Shown here piece after piece: positions 41,742 to 50,449 of a stretch of 64,000 bases of DNA (position 1 is the stretch's first letter; each line of letters opens with the position of its first letter). The notes under the pieces were generated by a model, which was given only the letters and a program-made list of their open reading frames with translations, did no database searches and was not told where the DNA came from. A program made the position numbers and the translations under genes. Source of the DNA: Phycisphaerales bacterium (GTDB taxonomy: Bacteria > Planctomycetota > Phycisphaerae > Sedimentisphaerales > Anaerobacaceae); contig PMZJ01000026.1 in the NCBI GenBank assembly GCA_003170415.1, positions 124,001-188,000 of the forward strand, read 5' to 3'.

Positions 41742-42665
41742 ATGGAACAAATGAAAAAGCATGAGGAAAGTGAAATAAAAGCCACAAATAAACGCTCCTT
41801 TTTGCGAAAGATTGCATTAGCGGTTCTCGGTTTATTTGGTTTTATAGCCGTGTCTTTTATTACGGCAATTGCGTATAACAATATTGCCTTATGGAGTGAC
41901 GAGGCCTTTTCGCTCCGGCTGGATTCGGCTATAAAAAATGCCGAGGGGTGGGTTGAAAAACACAGGTCGGATATCCTTGAGGTAAGAAACGCCCCGCTTA
42001 TAATGATGCTGCGGGAATGTAACGATATCAAGGCCAACCAGGCGTTTGGCGGTATTGTAACGTCTTTTCTCAACAGGCCGACGACACATCCCTCCAGATG
42101 TATGAAGCGAGAGGTTGACCCGAACTGGCCAATCATTGAATCCGAACTTAATTTGACCATAAGCAGGGAAATTTTGGATTACAAGTGGATACTGTATTCC
42201 GTCGCGCCGGATAAGGCAAAAGTCAGCCCCGAGGAATTAGGTCTGTTTGACCCTGAGCGATGGCATAGGCGCCAGCTAACCCATCAACTTTTAGCGTTGA
42301 CGATGTTTCGAAACAGGCAGGGGTCGAATGATCGGCTCGATAAGTTGATTGTGGAGCTTTGTGAGCGGTCGAAAACCGATATGACTTTCTGCCTGCCGGT
42401 TGTTGATATCTATATTCAGAGGGCAGCATTCGTATTACGAGCCGGATTTCCGCAGAAGGTTCGCCGACGGTGGATTGAGAGAATAATTGCCGAGCAGCAG
42501 TCAGACGGCGGCTGGAATGACAGATGGTTATGTTTTACCACGCCCCGAAGACAGCTTGTTTTTGATATCGACGAAACGCCCAGCGACCAGCATGCTACAG
42601 TTCAGGCGGTACTCGCGCTTTATCTGGTAAAATATCGCTATCCCGAACAGTTCGGCCTCAAGTAA
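41742..42665 (+). CDS. Membrane-anchored protein with terpene-cyclase-like C-terminal repeat
   Basis: The 307-residue product has one transmembrane helix (about 24-46) after a charged N-terminus. The rest is helical and lies outside or in the periplasm. Near its end, IIAEQQSDGGWNDRWLC and SDQHATVQAVLALYLVKYRY resemble a QxxDGGW repeat of prenyltransferase and squalene cyclase barrels, but only one repeat is seen, so a catalytic role is unlikely to be visible from it alone. I cannot name the function. It follows miaB by 58 bases. Confidence 0.55.
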   Translation: MEQMKKHEESEIKATNKRSFLRKIALAVLGLFGFIAVSFITAIAYNNIALWSDEAFSLRLDSAIKNAEGWVEKHRSDILEVRNAPLIMMLRECNDIKANQAFGGIVTSFLNRPTTHPSRCMKREVDPNWPIIESELNLTISREILDYKWILYSVAPDKAKVSPEELGLFDPERWHRRQLTHQLLALTMFRNRQGSNDRLDKLIVELCERSKTDMTFCLPVVDIYIQRAAFVLRAGFPQKVRRRWIERIIAEQQSDGGWNDRWLCFTTPRRQLVFDIDETPSDQHATVQAVLALYLVKYRYPEQFGLK

Positions 42666-42772
42666 ATCCCCTATGTTCTCCAGGGTAACAAAATCCTTTG
42701 AAAATTAACCCCTTTGCGGTATGCTTGTCGATTATATTTGAATACCTCTTTTTTAATTTGTGAGAAGATTAT

Positions 42773-43987
42773 ATGGACGAATTTAAAATTGAGCCATCGC
42801 AAAGAATAACAAGATTACCGCCATATTTGTTTGCCCGGCTGAACGCCCTGAAGCACGCCAAACGCCAGGCGGGCGCGGATATTATTGACCTTGGAATGGG
42901 CAACCCCGTTGACGGGGCACCCCAGATTGTTATCGACAAGCTTTGCGAGGCCGCCAGAGACCCCCGAAATCACCGTTACAGCGCATCCCGCGGCATCAAG
43001 GGGCTGCGAACCGAAATGGCGAAAAAGTATGCCCGCAACTGGAACGTGGAGCTTGACCCCGAAAAAGAGGTGCTTGCCTGCATTGGGTCAAAGGAAGGGT
43101 TCAGCCATATGTGCCTGGCAATGCTGGGACCCGGCGATACGGCTATTGTGCCCGACCCGGCGTTTCCGATTCATAATTACGCTGTCGCCCTCGCCGGCGC
43201 AAATGTAATATCCCTTCCGCTGGGCTGCGACCAGAAGTTCATAGATAATATCATTATGGTCTGTGAGCATCTGTATCCCAAGCCCAAGCTGTTGATTTTG
43301 AACTATCCGCATAACCCAACCGCAATGACGGTGGATGAGGGCTTTTTTGAGCCAATAATCGATATCGCCAAACGATTCGGCATAGCAGTCATCCACGATT
43401 TTGCTTATGGCGAAACCTGCTTCGATGGCTATAAAGCCCCGAGCTTCCTCTCCGCTAAAGGTGCAAAAGACGTGGGCGTCGAATTTACGACCTTGAGCAA
43501 GCCCTACAGTATGGCCGGCTTTCGGGTCGGCTTCGCCGCGGGCAACAAGGATATGATTGATTACTTGGCCACCATAAAGGGCTATTACGATTACGGCATT
43601 TTCCAGGCGGTGCAGATTGCCGGCATCATCGCGATGAGACACTGCTCACAGGATATTATCGAGCAGAACAAAAAATATCAGTCGCGACGGGATGTTCTCT
43701 GCGATGGGCTGACCCGTATCGGCTGGGATGCCCCGAAGCCGCGGGCAGGTATGTTCGTCTGGGCCAAAATCCCGCAGGAGCATCTCAAAGGCAAAAACAC
43801 AATAGATTATTCTATGGATCTCGTGGAATACGCGGAGGTTGCTGTTGCCGCTGGCGGGGCATTCGGCGAAAACGGCGAAGGATACGTCAGGATTGCGCTG
43901 GTTGAAAATGAGCAGCGATTGCGCCAGGCAGTCCGCAATATAAGTCGGTTTGTCCGCGAAAAGCCGGTAAGAAAAACTAAGCAGTAA
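42773..43987 (+). CDS. alaC: Class I/II aminotransferase, AlaC-like
   Basis: The 404-residue PLP enzyme begins RLPPYLFARLNALKHAKR and shows IDLGMGNPVDGAP, NYPHNPTAM (Asn binding PLP), HDFAYGETCFDGYKAPS and TLSKPYSMAGFRVGFAAG, in which the Lys forms the aldimine. The last is characteristic of the AlaC/YfdZ group, which makes alanine from pyruvate and glutamate, close to LL-diaminopimelate aminotransferases. I prefer AlaC from these motifs, but other substrates are possible. The next gene starts 25 bases after it on the same strand. Confidence 0.85.
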   Translation: MDEFKIEPSQRITRLPPYLFARLNALKHAKRQAGADIIDLGMGNPVDGAPQIVIDKLCEAARDPRNHRYSASRGIKGLRTEMAKKYARNWNVELDPEKEVLACIGSKEGFSHMCLAMLGPGDTAIVPDPAFPIHNYAVALAGANVISLPLGCDQKFIDNIIMVCEHLYPKPKLLILNYPHNPTAMTVDEGFFEPIIDIAKRFGIAVIHDFAYGETCFDGYKAPSFLSAKGAKDVGVEFTTLSKPYSMAGFRVGFAAGNKDMIDYLATIKGYYDYGIFQAVQIAGIIAMRHCSQDIIEQNKKYQSRRDVLCDGLTRIGWDAPKPRAGMFVWAKIPQEHLKGKNTIDYSMDLVEYAEVAVAAGGAFGENGEGYVRIALVENEQRLRQAVRNISRFVREKPVRKTKQ

Positions 43988-44012
43988 AAACAATAAAAAG
44001 TGAGGTGCAAAA

Positions 44013-45539
44013 ATGGTGCGTTTGATGTTGTGTTGTGCTGCGATTTGTTTTTTAGCTCTTTTTAGCAACATATCAACAGCGGCTGTAGGTCAATTCGAAG
44101 GACAGGGCGACGTCGGCGATGCCTGCGATATCGGCATACCCGGCTCGGCATCGTTTGACGCGGCTAAAAACGAATACAGAATTACCGGCAGCGGCTACAA
44201 TATGTGGTTTAACAGGGACGCTTTTTATTTCCTCTATAATCGCCTCGAAGGCGACCTGACTATGGTTGCGGATATTAACTTTGTCGGAAAAGGCAAAGTC
44301 CCCCACCGCAAGGCCGGCTGGATTGTCCGCCAGACGCTTGACAAGGATTCCCCCTTTATCGGCGCAATAGTCCACGGCGACGGCCTCATCGCTTTGCAGT
44401 GGCGACCAGTCAAAGGCGGCGAAATGAGCGACGACCTTGAAATACTCCGAACTGTAAAAGAACCTGCGACAATAAAGCTCGAACGCCACGCCGATAACTA
44501 TACGCTTTCTGTCGCTCCCGACGGCAAAACATTCCAGATTGTCGGCTCGGTAACAATGAAACTGACCGACCCGGTTTATGCGGGTTTGGTGGTTTGCTCT
44601 CACGACGTCAGCACTGCCGAAACGGCTGTATTCTCTAATGTTAAACTTGAAAAACAGGGAGTAGTAAATATGAAAGAACGCGTTCTCGAAAGCACGCTTG
44701 AGACAATCGCGATAGGAACAGGCGAAAGAAAAACCGTTTATCGTGCCCGCCGGCATTTTGAGGCGCCCAACTGGACCCCGGACGGCAAAACGCTTGTGTT
44801 TAACGGCAATGGGCTTATCTATACGATTTCCGTCGAAGGGGGCCTTCCTCAACTGCTCGATACCGGCGAAGCCAAAAAATGCAACAATGACCACGGCATC
44901 TCGCCCGACGGCAAATTTCTCGCCGTCAGCAGCCAGCATAATTCCGACAGTAAATCCCGAATTTACGTCCTTCCAATCACGGGCGGACAAGCTCGCCTCG
45001 TAACCCCGAATGCGCCTTCCTACTGGCACGGCTGGTCTCCGGATGGAAAGACACTCGCGTATTGCGCAGGACGAAACAATGATTTTGACATTTGCATAAT
45101 CCCCGTTAATGGCGGCGAAGAAACAAGATTGACTACCACCCCCGGACTCGATGATGGTCCCGAATATTCGCCTGACGGCAAATATATCTTCTTCAATTCC
45201 GAGCGAACAGGGCTGATGAAAATCTGGCGTATGAACGCCGATGGCAGCGACCAGCAGCAGGTTACTTCCGACAAGGATTACGCCGACTGGTTCGCCCATC
45301 CTTCACCAGACGGCAAAGGGCTTGTGTTCGTATCCTACGATAAAAGTGTCAGTGGACATCCCGCGAACCAGGACGTTCTCCTGAGATATTTGCCGCTTAG
45401 CGGCGGAAAACCGAAAATTCTGACCGATTTATTCGGTGGACAGGGGACAATGAACGTCCCGTCCTGGTCGCCGGACAGCAAGCGCGTCGCGTTTGTCAGT
45501 TATCAACTACTGCCGCCAAAATGCCCCGTCCTCAATTAA
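44013..45539 (+). CDS. Exported TolB-like beta-propeller protein with laminin-like N-terminal domain
   Basis: The 508-residue product has a signal peptide (about 1-24). A beta-sandwich domain (about 25-215: NFVGKGKVPHRKAGWIVRQ, YAGLVVCSHDVS) resembles DUF1349-like carbohydrate-binding folds. Residues about 230-500 are six or so WD40-like TolB blades, each with a WSPDGKTLAY-type end (WTPDGKTLVF, ISPDGKFLAV, YSPDGKYIFF, PSPDGKGLVF). Many planctomycetes have such proteins, sometimes called biopolymer transporter homologues; this label is not proven. It could bind sugar polymers outside the cytoplasmic membrane. The gene starts at ATG 44013 after GTGAGGTG. Confidence 0.8.
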   Translation: MVRLMLCCAAICFLALFSNISTAAVGQFEGQGDVGDACDIGIPGSASFDAAKNEYRITGSGYNMWFNRDAFYFLYNRLEGDLTMVADINFVGKGKVPHRKAGWIVRQTLDKDSPFIGAIVHGDGLIALQWRPVKGGEMSDDLEILRTVKEPATIKLERHADNYTLSVAPDGKTFQIVGSVTMKLTDPVYAGLVVCSHDVSTAETAVFSNVKLEKQGVVNMKERVLESTLETIAIGTGERKTVYRARRHFEAPNWTPDGKTLVFNGNGLIYTISVEGGLPQLLDTGEAKKCNNDHGISPDGKFLAVSSQHNSDSKSRIYVLPITGGQARLVTPNAPSYWHGWSPDGKTLAYCAGRNNDFDICIIPVNGGEETRLTTTPGLDDGPEYSPDGKYIFFNSERTGLMKIWRMNADGSDQQQVTSDKDYADWFAHPSPDGKGLVFVSYDKSVSGHPANQDVLLRYLPLSGGKPKILTDLFGGQGTMNVPSWSPDSKRVAFVSYQLLPPKCPVLN

Positions 45540-45718
45540 GAGCGGTTGGCTTTAAAGCCGTGCGTTGACATATTTGGGCCTGATTGCTGCAATCATCTTT
45601 TAGTATAATAGGCAAACTAACTCTACAATCTGCGGTTATTTTGGGGCCTTCGTAATTTATTAGGACTTTGACGGCATTTTGGGGCTGAAAAAATTTTTAA
45701 AAAATTCCAAAAAAACAC

Positions 45719-45747
45719 TTGACTTCATTTAGGCAATATGTTCTAAT
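45719..45747 (+). promoter_or_regulatory. Sigma-70 type promoter and long leader of the PEP-CTERM cluster
   Basis: TTGACT (45719-45724) and TCTAAT (45742-45747) are 17 bases apart, following an A/T-rich tract. No gene is seen between 45540 and 46125. The transcript would have about 370 untranslated bases before ATG 46126. The leader is rich in repeats such as AAACTCACA (45777, 45873) and TTTGAG...AGCGGG words, with a possible GC hairpin near 46015-46045, and might fold. The same promoter type stands before the secreted protein at 16009. Confidence 0.6.
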
Positions 45748-46125
45748 GCAATTATCAGCTTGGGGGCTGACGAGAAAACTCACAGTGCAAGAGACAGTGG
45801 TGGTGCTCTTTGACAGTGGGTGTTTTCTCATTATGTGTTACAGCAGTACCGTTTGAGAAGCGGGGGAAGAGGAAACTCACATAGTGAAAGCGTTGTAAGG
45901 GCTTTATTTTTGGCAACTTACAGCCGTTTGAGCCGATAGTCGGGCAAGGGGTCTTGCTATCGGTGGCAGGGCAGGGGAATTTCCACGAGAAGAGAATTGA
46001 GAAGAATTGTGCGCCGATTCCGCGCGCAGAAAGCGGGCGGTGCGCAGGTCGAGATGTTTATGCACACGGTTTGCCGTTGTGCTTTGATGTAAAGAAGCGA
46101 ATAGTCAGTAAGGAGGTAGTGGCGT

Positions 46126-46731
46126 ATGAAAACAAAACGTTATGTGCAGATATGTGCTATCTTGGCTGTTATCCTGGTAATGGGGCAAAGCGGATTTGCG
46201 TCACTTAATAACGACCCGGCGGCAATGAAGTATGGTCAGTCCTCATTTACTACTACGGGCGGGGCGCTGAACGGTTATGTTGATTATGCGGTTTACGCTC
46301 CCGGCACGTATGACGGCACCATATCTTTCAATAACCTCTATGTTTATGCGTATCAGGTCTTCAGCCAAAGCTCGACGGTATCGATTGATTATTTCTCGGT
46401 AGGTTTGAAGTCCGGCGTATCGGTGTCTACTGTCATGTATGATTCGGCTGCGGACTATGCGGTCGCGGGTGGCAACATACCGAGCTTATCGATTTTGATG
46501 CCGCAACAGGCACTATACCTGTTTCAATCCGACAGTATCAGCGCAAATGAACATTCTTGCACACTGTTATTCACCAGCAATATCGCCCCTGGAATGGCCG
46601 AAGGAGTCGTCTCCGCCGGTTTTGCAGGCGGTGCGGTTATGGATTTGCCGTCGCCTGTTCCCGAGCCGGCCACGTTTGGACTGTTAATCGGCGGGGTGCT
46701 GATGGCGATTAGGCGTAGACGAAAAGTTTGA
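46126..46731 (+). CDS. PEP-CTERM sorting domain protein
   Basis: ATG 46126 follows AAGGAGGTAGTGG. The 201-residue product has a signal peptide (about 1-25), a beta-rich domain that includes YVYAYQVFSQSSTVSIDYFS, and a PEP-CTERM end: PVPEPATFGLLIGG then RRRRKV. It shares the YVYAYQ.F and HEHS-type layout with the next protein (46802), so the two are paralogues. Both probably go to the surface by an exosortase. Confidence 0.85.
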   Translation: MKTKRYVQICAILAVILVMGQSGFASLNNDPAAMKYGQSSFTTTGGALNGYVDYAVYAPGTYDGTISFNNLYVYAYQVFSQSSTVSIDYFSVGLKSGVSVSTVMYDSAADYAVAGGNIPSLSILMPQQALYLFQSDSISANEHSCTLLFTSNIAPGMAEGVVSAGFAGGAVMDLPSPVPEPATFGLLIGGVLMAIRRRRKV

Positions 46732-46801
46732 AATCAACCTAAATGGATGTTTTATGCATAACCAGGTGAAGTCAATAAAGGATATTGGCAGAGGAGAATC
46801 A

Positions 46802-47446
46802 ATGAAGGTGACGAAGGCAGTTGGTGTTTTGAGCTTATTGATTATCGCGGCTATGTCGGTGCAGGATGCGGCGGCTCTGCCTGCCAGTTCATACGTTGAC
46901 GGAAATGGCAAAAGTTGGCAGGGTTACAAATCTTACACGCAGGACGGTTACGATGTAGTGTTAGAATGGGCAGTTTACAATATTGCGGCAAACCCCTGGG
47001 CCGGAAGTGTGGATTTCTCTGCCGGTGACCAGTATGTTTATGCCTACCAGTTGTTCAGCAACACTACTTCTACAAGTAACATTGGCTCTTTCAGTGTGCT
47101 GGACATAGGAGGCAATCCCATAGCGCAAACCTTGATGCACGATACGCAGGCAGTGGCTAATGGACAGGGGGTAATGCCTGACCCAAATCCCAGCGCTTTG
47201 CAGGGGGAGTGGGAATGGATGCCAGGAGTCGGGTTCATAACGGCGGGAGAGTATTCGGCCTACCTGATTTTTGGCAGTGCCTATGCGCCGACCGCGGGCA
47301 GCTTCACGGTTAAAGCGCCCGAAGAAAGCGACCCGGGCGTTCCCAATGGAGCCAGTGAAGTCCCGGAACCAGGCATACTTGCTTTACTTGGTATTGCTTC
47401 GGCGATGTTCGCAGCGAAGCGGGGGAAAAAACGCCAGGCGGAGTAG
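46802..47446 (+). CDS. PEP-CTERM sorting domain protein, paralogue of 46126
   Basis: ATG 46802 after AGAGGAGAATCA gives 214 residues; an upstream in-frame start is less likely. It has a signal peptide (about 1-24) and a beta domain (VVLEWAVYNIAANP, YVYAYQLFSNTTSTSNIG) that matches that of the upstream protein. The tail is VPEPGILALLGIASAM followed by AAKRGKKRQ. The pair is the product of a duplication. The third gene starts 47 bases later. Confidence 0.83.
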   Translation: MKVTKAVGVLSLLIIAAMSVQDAAALPASSYVDGNGKSWQGYKSYTQDGYDVVLEWAVYNIAANPWAGSVDFSAGDQYVYAYQLFSNTTSTSNIGSFSVLDIGGNPIAQTLMHDTQAVANGQGVMPDPNPSALQGEWEWMPGVGFITAGEYSAYLIFGSAYAPTAGSFTVKAPEESDPGVPNGASEVPEPGILALLGIASAMFAAKRGKKRQAE

Positions 47447-47492
47447 AGTTGGAGGACACGCCTGGCTTAGCGGTTGGTTAGTTATTTGGGTG

Positions 47493-48095
47493 ATGAATAG
47501 GATGAAAAAAGGTAATTCAAAATCATTGGGTTGCGCGGCCTTTATCTGTTGCGCGACGTTTCTTTTTTGTTTTTCCGTGCAGGCGTCAGGTCAGGAAGAC
47601 GGGACATCTTTAATGTTGGAGGTGAGTCCGCCCGAAGGTGGCTCTCTGAACATTGCGCCCGGCGTTTATTCTTACGACAGGTTTTCCGAGGTCACTCTGA
47701 TAGCCACACCTAAACCCGGCTATCAGTTTGTTTACTGGATGGGTAACGTGACTGACGCCACGACCGGTACCACCATGGTATTTCTTAATTCTCCGAAAAT
47801 GGTCATCGCTGTCTTTGAGCGGGATCAATTTGAGACGGTCGGACTGGAAGATGGTATGGGTGGTGGCGAAGGCAGCGGCGGGCTGATACGAAGTGGAGAG
47901 ATGTCCAACACGCCTCTTGAAAATGTCGGAGGCGGCCCGGGAACGCCGAAATATAACCCGCCGCCGACGACTCCTCCCGACAATGATGTTCCCGTCCCGG
48001 TCCCTGAGCCGGTGACAGTAGTATTGTTCTTTGCCGGGTCCCTTATGTTGGCAAAAAGCCGACGCAATGGCGCGAACACAACAGAGAAAACGTAA
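47493..48095 (+). CDS. PEP-CTERM protein with one InlB-type repeat
   Basis: The 200-residue product, from ATG 47493 (or 47502), has a signal peptide ending QASG. It has one beta-grasp repeat of the InlB B-type (VSPPEGGSLNIAPGVYSYD, ATPKPGYQFVYWMGNVTDA), a Gly/Pro-rich spacer and a PEP-CTERM tail PVPEPVTVVLFFAGSLMLAK followed by SRRNG. The longer upstream frame is a shadow of the previous gene. It is the last gene of the secreted cluster and is followed by a terminator. Confidence 0.75.
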   Translation: MNRMKKGNSKSLGCAAFICCATFLFCFSVQASGQEDGTSLMLEVSPPEGGSLNIAPGVYSYDRFSEVTLIATPKPGYQFVYWMGNVTDATTGTTMVFLNSPKMVIAVFERDQFETVGLEDGMGGGEGSGGLIRSGEMSNTPLENVGGGPGTPKYNPPPTTPPDNDVPVPVPEPVTVVLFFAGSLMLAKSRRNGANTTEKT

Positions 48096-48146
48096 TAATC
48101 AAAGTTTATCCCCCTGTTTGCCGATTTCGGTCCGGCAACCCTAAAA

Positions 48147-48183
48147 TGCCAGAAGGCCTCAAACACCTTCTGGCATATTTTTT
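48147..48183 (+). terminator. Rho-independent terminator after the PEP-CTERM cluster
   Basis: TGCCAGAAGG (48147-48156) and CCTTCTGGCA (48166-48175) form a perfect 10-bp stem with a nine-base loop, then TATTTTTTT. Confidence 0.9.
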
Positions 48184-48217
48184 TGCTTGTGTTTCAATAG
48201 TTGCTGCGGTGTGCCGG

Positions 48218-48538
48218 CTATGTCTTTCTGAATACGGCGACGACGTTTTCGACCTCGACGACGAATAGCCGGTTGTCCCCTTCGAAGTCAACCGGTATGG
48301 CCCCCTTCGGATTGAACAGGACCTTGTCGTATTTTTGCAGAGGTATCTCCGGCGTGTTTTCAATCTCAGTTGATATCGCCACGATTCTGCCGGTTATGGT
48401 CGGGATCTCGATGTTGTCGGGCAGTTGAATGCCGCCCTTTGTCTGTTTCTTGTCCTCATCTTTGCGGATAAGCACGCGTTTGCCTACCGGTTCGACCGTC
48501 TCAAAGGTTTCTTCGCTCGTTTCGTTTTTGCCGGCCAT
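48218..48538 (-). CDS. GroES-like co-chaperonin
   Basis: The 106-residue protein shows the Cpn10 fold: VEPVGKRVLIRKDEDKKQ, then the mobile loop TKGGIQLPDN, GRIVAISTEIEN and QKYDKVLFNPKGAIPVDFEG. It lacks the standard GroES end and no groEL is next to it, so it may be a diverged extra copy. It would cap a chaperonin or serve another role. The start (48538) is not followed by a signal peptide. Confidence 0.85.
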   Translation of the reverse strand: MAGKNETSEETFETVEPVGKRVLIRKDEDKKQTKGGIQLPDNIEIPTITGRIVAISTEIENTPEIPLQKYDKVLFNPKGAIPVDFEGDNRLFVVEVENVVAVFRKT

Positions 48539-48641
48539 AGTTTAAACTCTCCGGAGTCAGGTTGTTTTACGCTCATATTATGCGCAGGATGACTGGTTTT
48601 ATGCAACTGTTTTGAGCAAACCTTTGGCGTTGCAGGAGCAA

Positions 48642-49316
48642 TTAAATACTGTTGACTAATGCCCGGCAGGATGCGATTGAACGCCCCAGTCCCGGCATAA
48701 TCTGTGCGACGGCCTTGAGTTCGTCTGAGGTTAATTGATTACGCGAAGAACGGTAAATGAGGACAAACCCCAATGAACTGGCTGGGGTTGATAGCGGGAT
48801 TGCCGCCGTCGAAATTTTTTCTAAGCAGGCGGGAGAACCCGCAAGCCCCATCGCCAGCATATCTTCGATGGTGCAGATTCGGTTGGATTTGGCGATGTTG
48901 CCGACTAATTCTGCTGTGAAAAAGTTTTCGATGCGCCTGTTCTCGAGGTCGATGGCTAAGTCGCTCTCGAATATGTGCAGTTCAAAATTGCCGTGTTGCG
49001 GCCCCTCGGTGCTGCTTGGGGCAAGCCCTTCGACTGTGCTCAGGGCGAGCAGGAAAAATGCGACGTTTGCGTCCGGGATTCGGTCTTTGATGAGGTTGCC
49101 CGCGGTGCAGAGCAATTCATTTAGCTCGGTAAGACCCGCTATTGCTTCGTAGAAGTCCGCGGCAAAGCCGATTGTATTCAGTGATTTTATAAAGTCCTTC
49201 TGGGCTGCAATAAAGTCGTTGCACAGAATATCGAGTTGCTTCGCCTGCTTTTTGCGTTCTTTGTTTAGCCGGGTAATCAGCAGTCGCAGCCGTTTATTTC
49301 GTCTTTCGTCGTTCAC
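48642..49316 (-). CDS. GAF-like domain protein of unknown function
   Basis: The 224-residue protein starts with a basic coiled coil (RLRLLITRLNKERKKQAKQ). A domain follows whose helices and strands have the layout of a GAF fold (TELNELLCTAGNLIKDRIPDANVAFFLL, TAAIPLSTPASSLGFVLIYR, LTSDELKAVAQIMPGL). GAF domains bind small ligands or serve in dimerisation. No output domain is attached. Between 49317 and 49604 there is no gene; the DNA holds GC-rich palindromic words such as CCCGCCGCAGGCGGG (49558-49572). Confidence 0.5.
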   Translation of the reverse strand: MNDERRNKRLRLLITRLNKERKKQAKQLDILCNDFIAAQKDFIKSLNTIGFAADFYEAIAGLTELNELLCTAGNLIKDRIPDANVAFFLLALSTVEGLAPSSTEGPQHGNFELHIFESDLAIDLENRRIENFFTAELVGNIAKSNRICTIEDMLAMGLAGSPACLEKISTAAIPLSTPASSLGFVLIYRSSRNQLTSDELKAVAQIMPGLGRSIASCRALVNSI

Positions 49317-49604
49317 CGCGTCCTCGCGTCATATAGTCATAAAGTAATGGTTGGTGTCCCTTCTCACGCTGTTAAAATCGACCTTTACCGGCCTCGGCTT
49401 TAGGTGCCTGCTTTTGTCCGCTATCAGCCCCATAACTAACGTCCTATCAGTTTTATGGCGTTGCCTGCCGGGACGATTGTATCTTTTGCAGGGCGTTTCT
49501 TGCGGAATCGCGTTGTTTTTGGGACTAAACTGCTGGATGTTGAACGTTCGATGTTTACCCGCCGCAGGCGGGACGGATGGCGGGGGTTACTTATTTATAG
49601 TTTG

Positions 49605-49862
49605 CTATTCAGACCATTCAATCACTAATTCTTTTATCTCGTCATTATTGTATGCAGTGACAACAGCATGAACTTGCTTTCCACTAGAATTTGATGAAAT
49701 ATTCAGATTGTTGACATAGAACTTATATCCTGGACCAGTCTGAGCGGCTGCCTTCTCTTTGGCTTTATCTGCGGTTTCTCCTCCCATAAGAAGAAACAAG
49801 AAAACAAAAAGCAAAATAACGCCACTGCCACCAATCCAAAATTCCATCTTTGGCCTTGCCAA
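49605..49862 (-). CDS. Second reading-frame part of a membrane protein, or overlapping gene
   Basis: The 85-residue frame contains a helix, GVILLFVFLFLLMGG, then TADKAKEKAAAQTG and a polar domain YKFYVNNLNISSNSSGKQVH ending IKELVIEWSE, which reads like a genuine protein. Its starts are a TTG at 49862 or ATG at 49847, neither with a clear ribosome site. It overlaps the next entry by 160 bases in the -1 frame. The two together look like one membrane protein interrupted by a frameshift (natural, programmed or from assembly). Confidence 0.5.
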   Translation of the reverse strand: MARPKMEFWIGGSGVILLFVFLFLLMGGETADKAKEKAAAQTGPGYKFYVNNLNISSNSSGKQVHAVVTAYNNDEIKELVIEWSE

Positions 49863-50281
49863 AATGAGCTGTAGTTTATTTGTGACTCGTCCATTGCGGC
49901 TCTGACAGATGCAGATGTTAGCGAACGGTAAAGCCAGATGAGAAACAATATAATCGCGATATATATAAGTAATTCCAAACCAATACTCACAGGTTTAAGT
50001 TTTAAATATGCAAGAAGCAAGTCGAAAGGAAACAACAAAGGTATTAGCAGCATGATTCCCAAAAAGCAGGCAATCATAAAAGCTGTAAGCATGGAGATAA
50101 TTCTCGCAGCCTTGAGACTCCCCTTTAAGAGGAAGATTCCCGCCACCACGGCGAAAATATTAAAGCTTGATTGATAGCTTCTTGAGTTTGCAATACAGTA
50201 AATCATGTACCCTATGTCGGCAAGCCCAACTATAACAAGAACCCATCCAGCTCTTTTTAAAATCTTTCGATAATCAGCCAT
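49703..50281 (-). CDS. Membrane protein, N-terminal part; probably frameshifted at its end
   Basis: ATG 50281 follows AGGGAAACA. The 192-residue frame has four to five helices: WVLVIVGLADIGYMIYCI, FNIFAVVAGIFLLKGSL, MLTAFMIACFLGIMLLIPLL and LLIYIAIILFLIWLY. The order ILKRAGWVLVIVGLADIGYM and AGIFLLKGSLKAAR is seen in small bacterial membrane proteins of unknown function. Its last 30 residues, after LFSCFFLW, are basic and unlike a natural end (KPQIKPKRRQPLRL), while the -1 frame offers a better continuation. I give the gene in its present frame. Confidence 0.6.
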   Translation of the reverse strand: MADYRKILKRAGWVLVIVGLADIGYMIYCIANSRSYQSSFNIFAVVAGIFLLKGSLKAARIISMLTAFMIACFLGIMLLIPLLFPFDLLLAYLKLKPVSIGLELLIYIAIILFLIWLYRSLTSASVRAAMDESQINYSSFWQGQRWNFGLVAVALFCFLFSCFFLWEEKPQIKPKRRQPLRLVQDISSMSTI

Positions 50282-50449
50282 TGTTTCCCTCGATTTCACT
50301 ATGCTCAATCCCGCTGATGTTGGATTATAAATATGTTTTCTTAATCACAAGAGCAAGGATAATAATATTTCGATAGGAGTGCAAGAACTCAATTATGTAA
50401 TTACCCGCAAAAACGGTATGCATTTTTATGTCTTGGTGACTGTTACTGG

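Noticed and set aside
44073-45299. 408-residue minus-strand frame
   Set aside because: It lies fully inside the TolB-like gene, has no family features and no start signal. The length comes from low stop frequency opposite the blades.
45541-45620. Second promoter with TATAAT near 45605 and a TGATTG/CAATCA terminator
   Set aside because: The -35 match is poor and the stem is only six base pairs with a weak T-run; too little to list.
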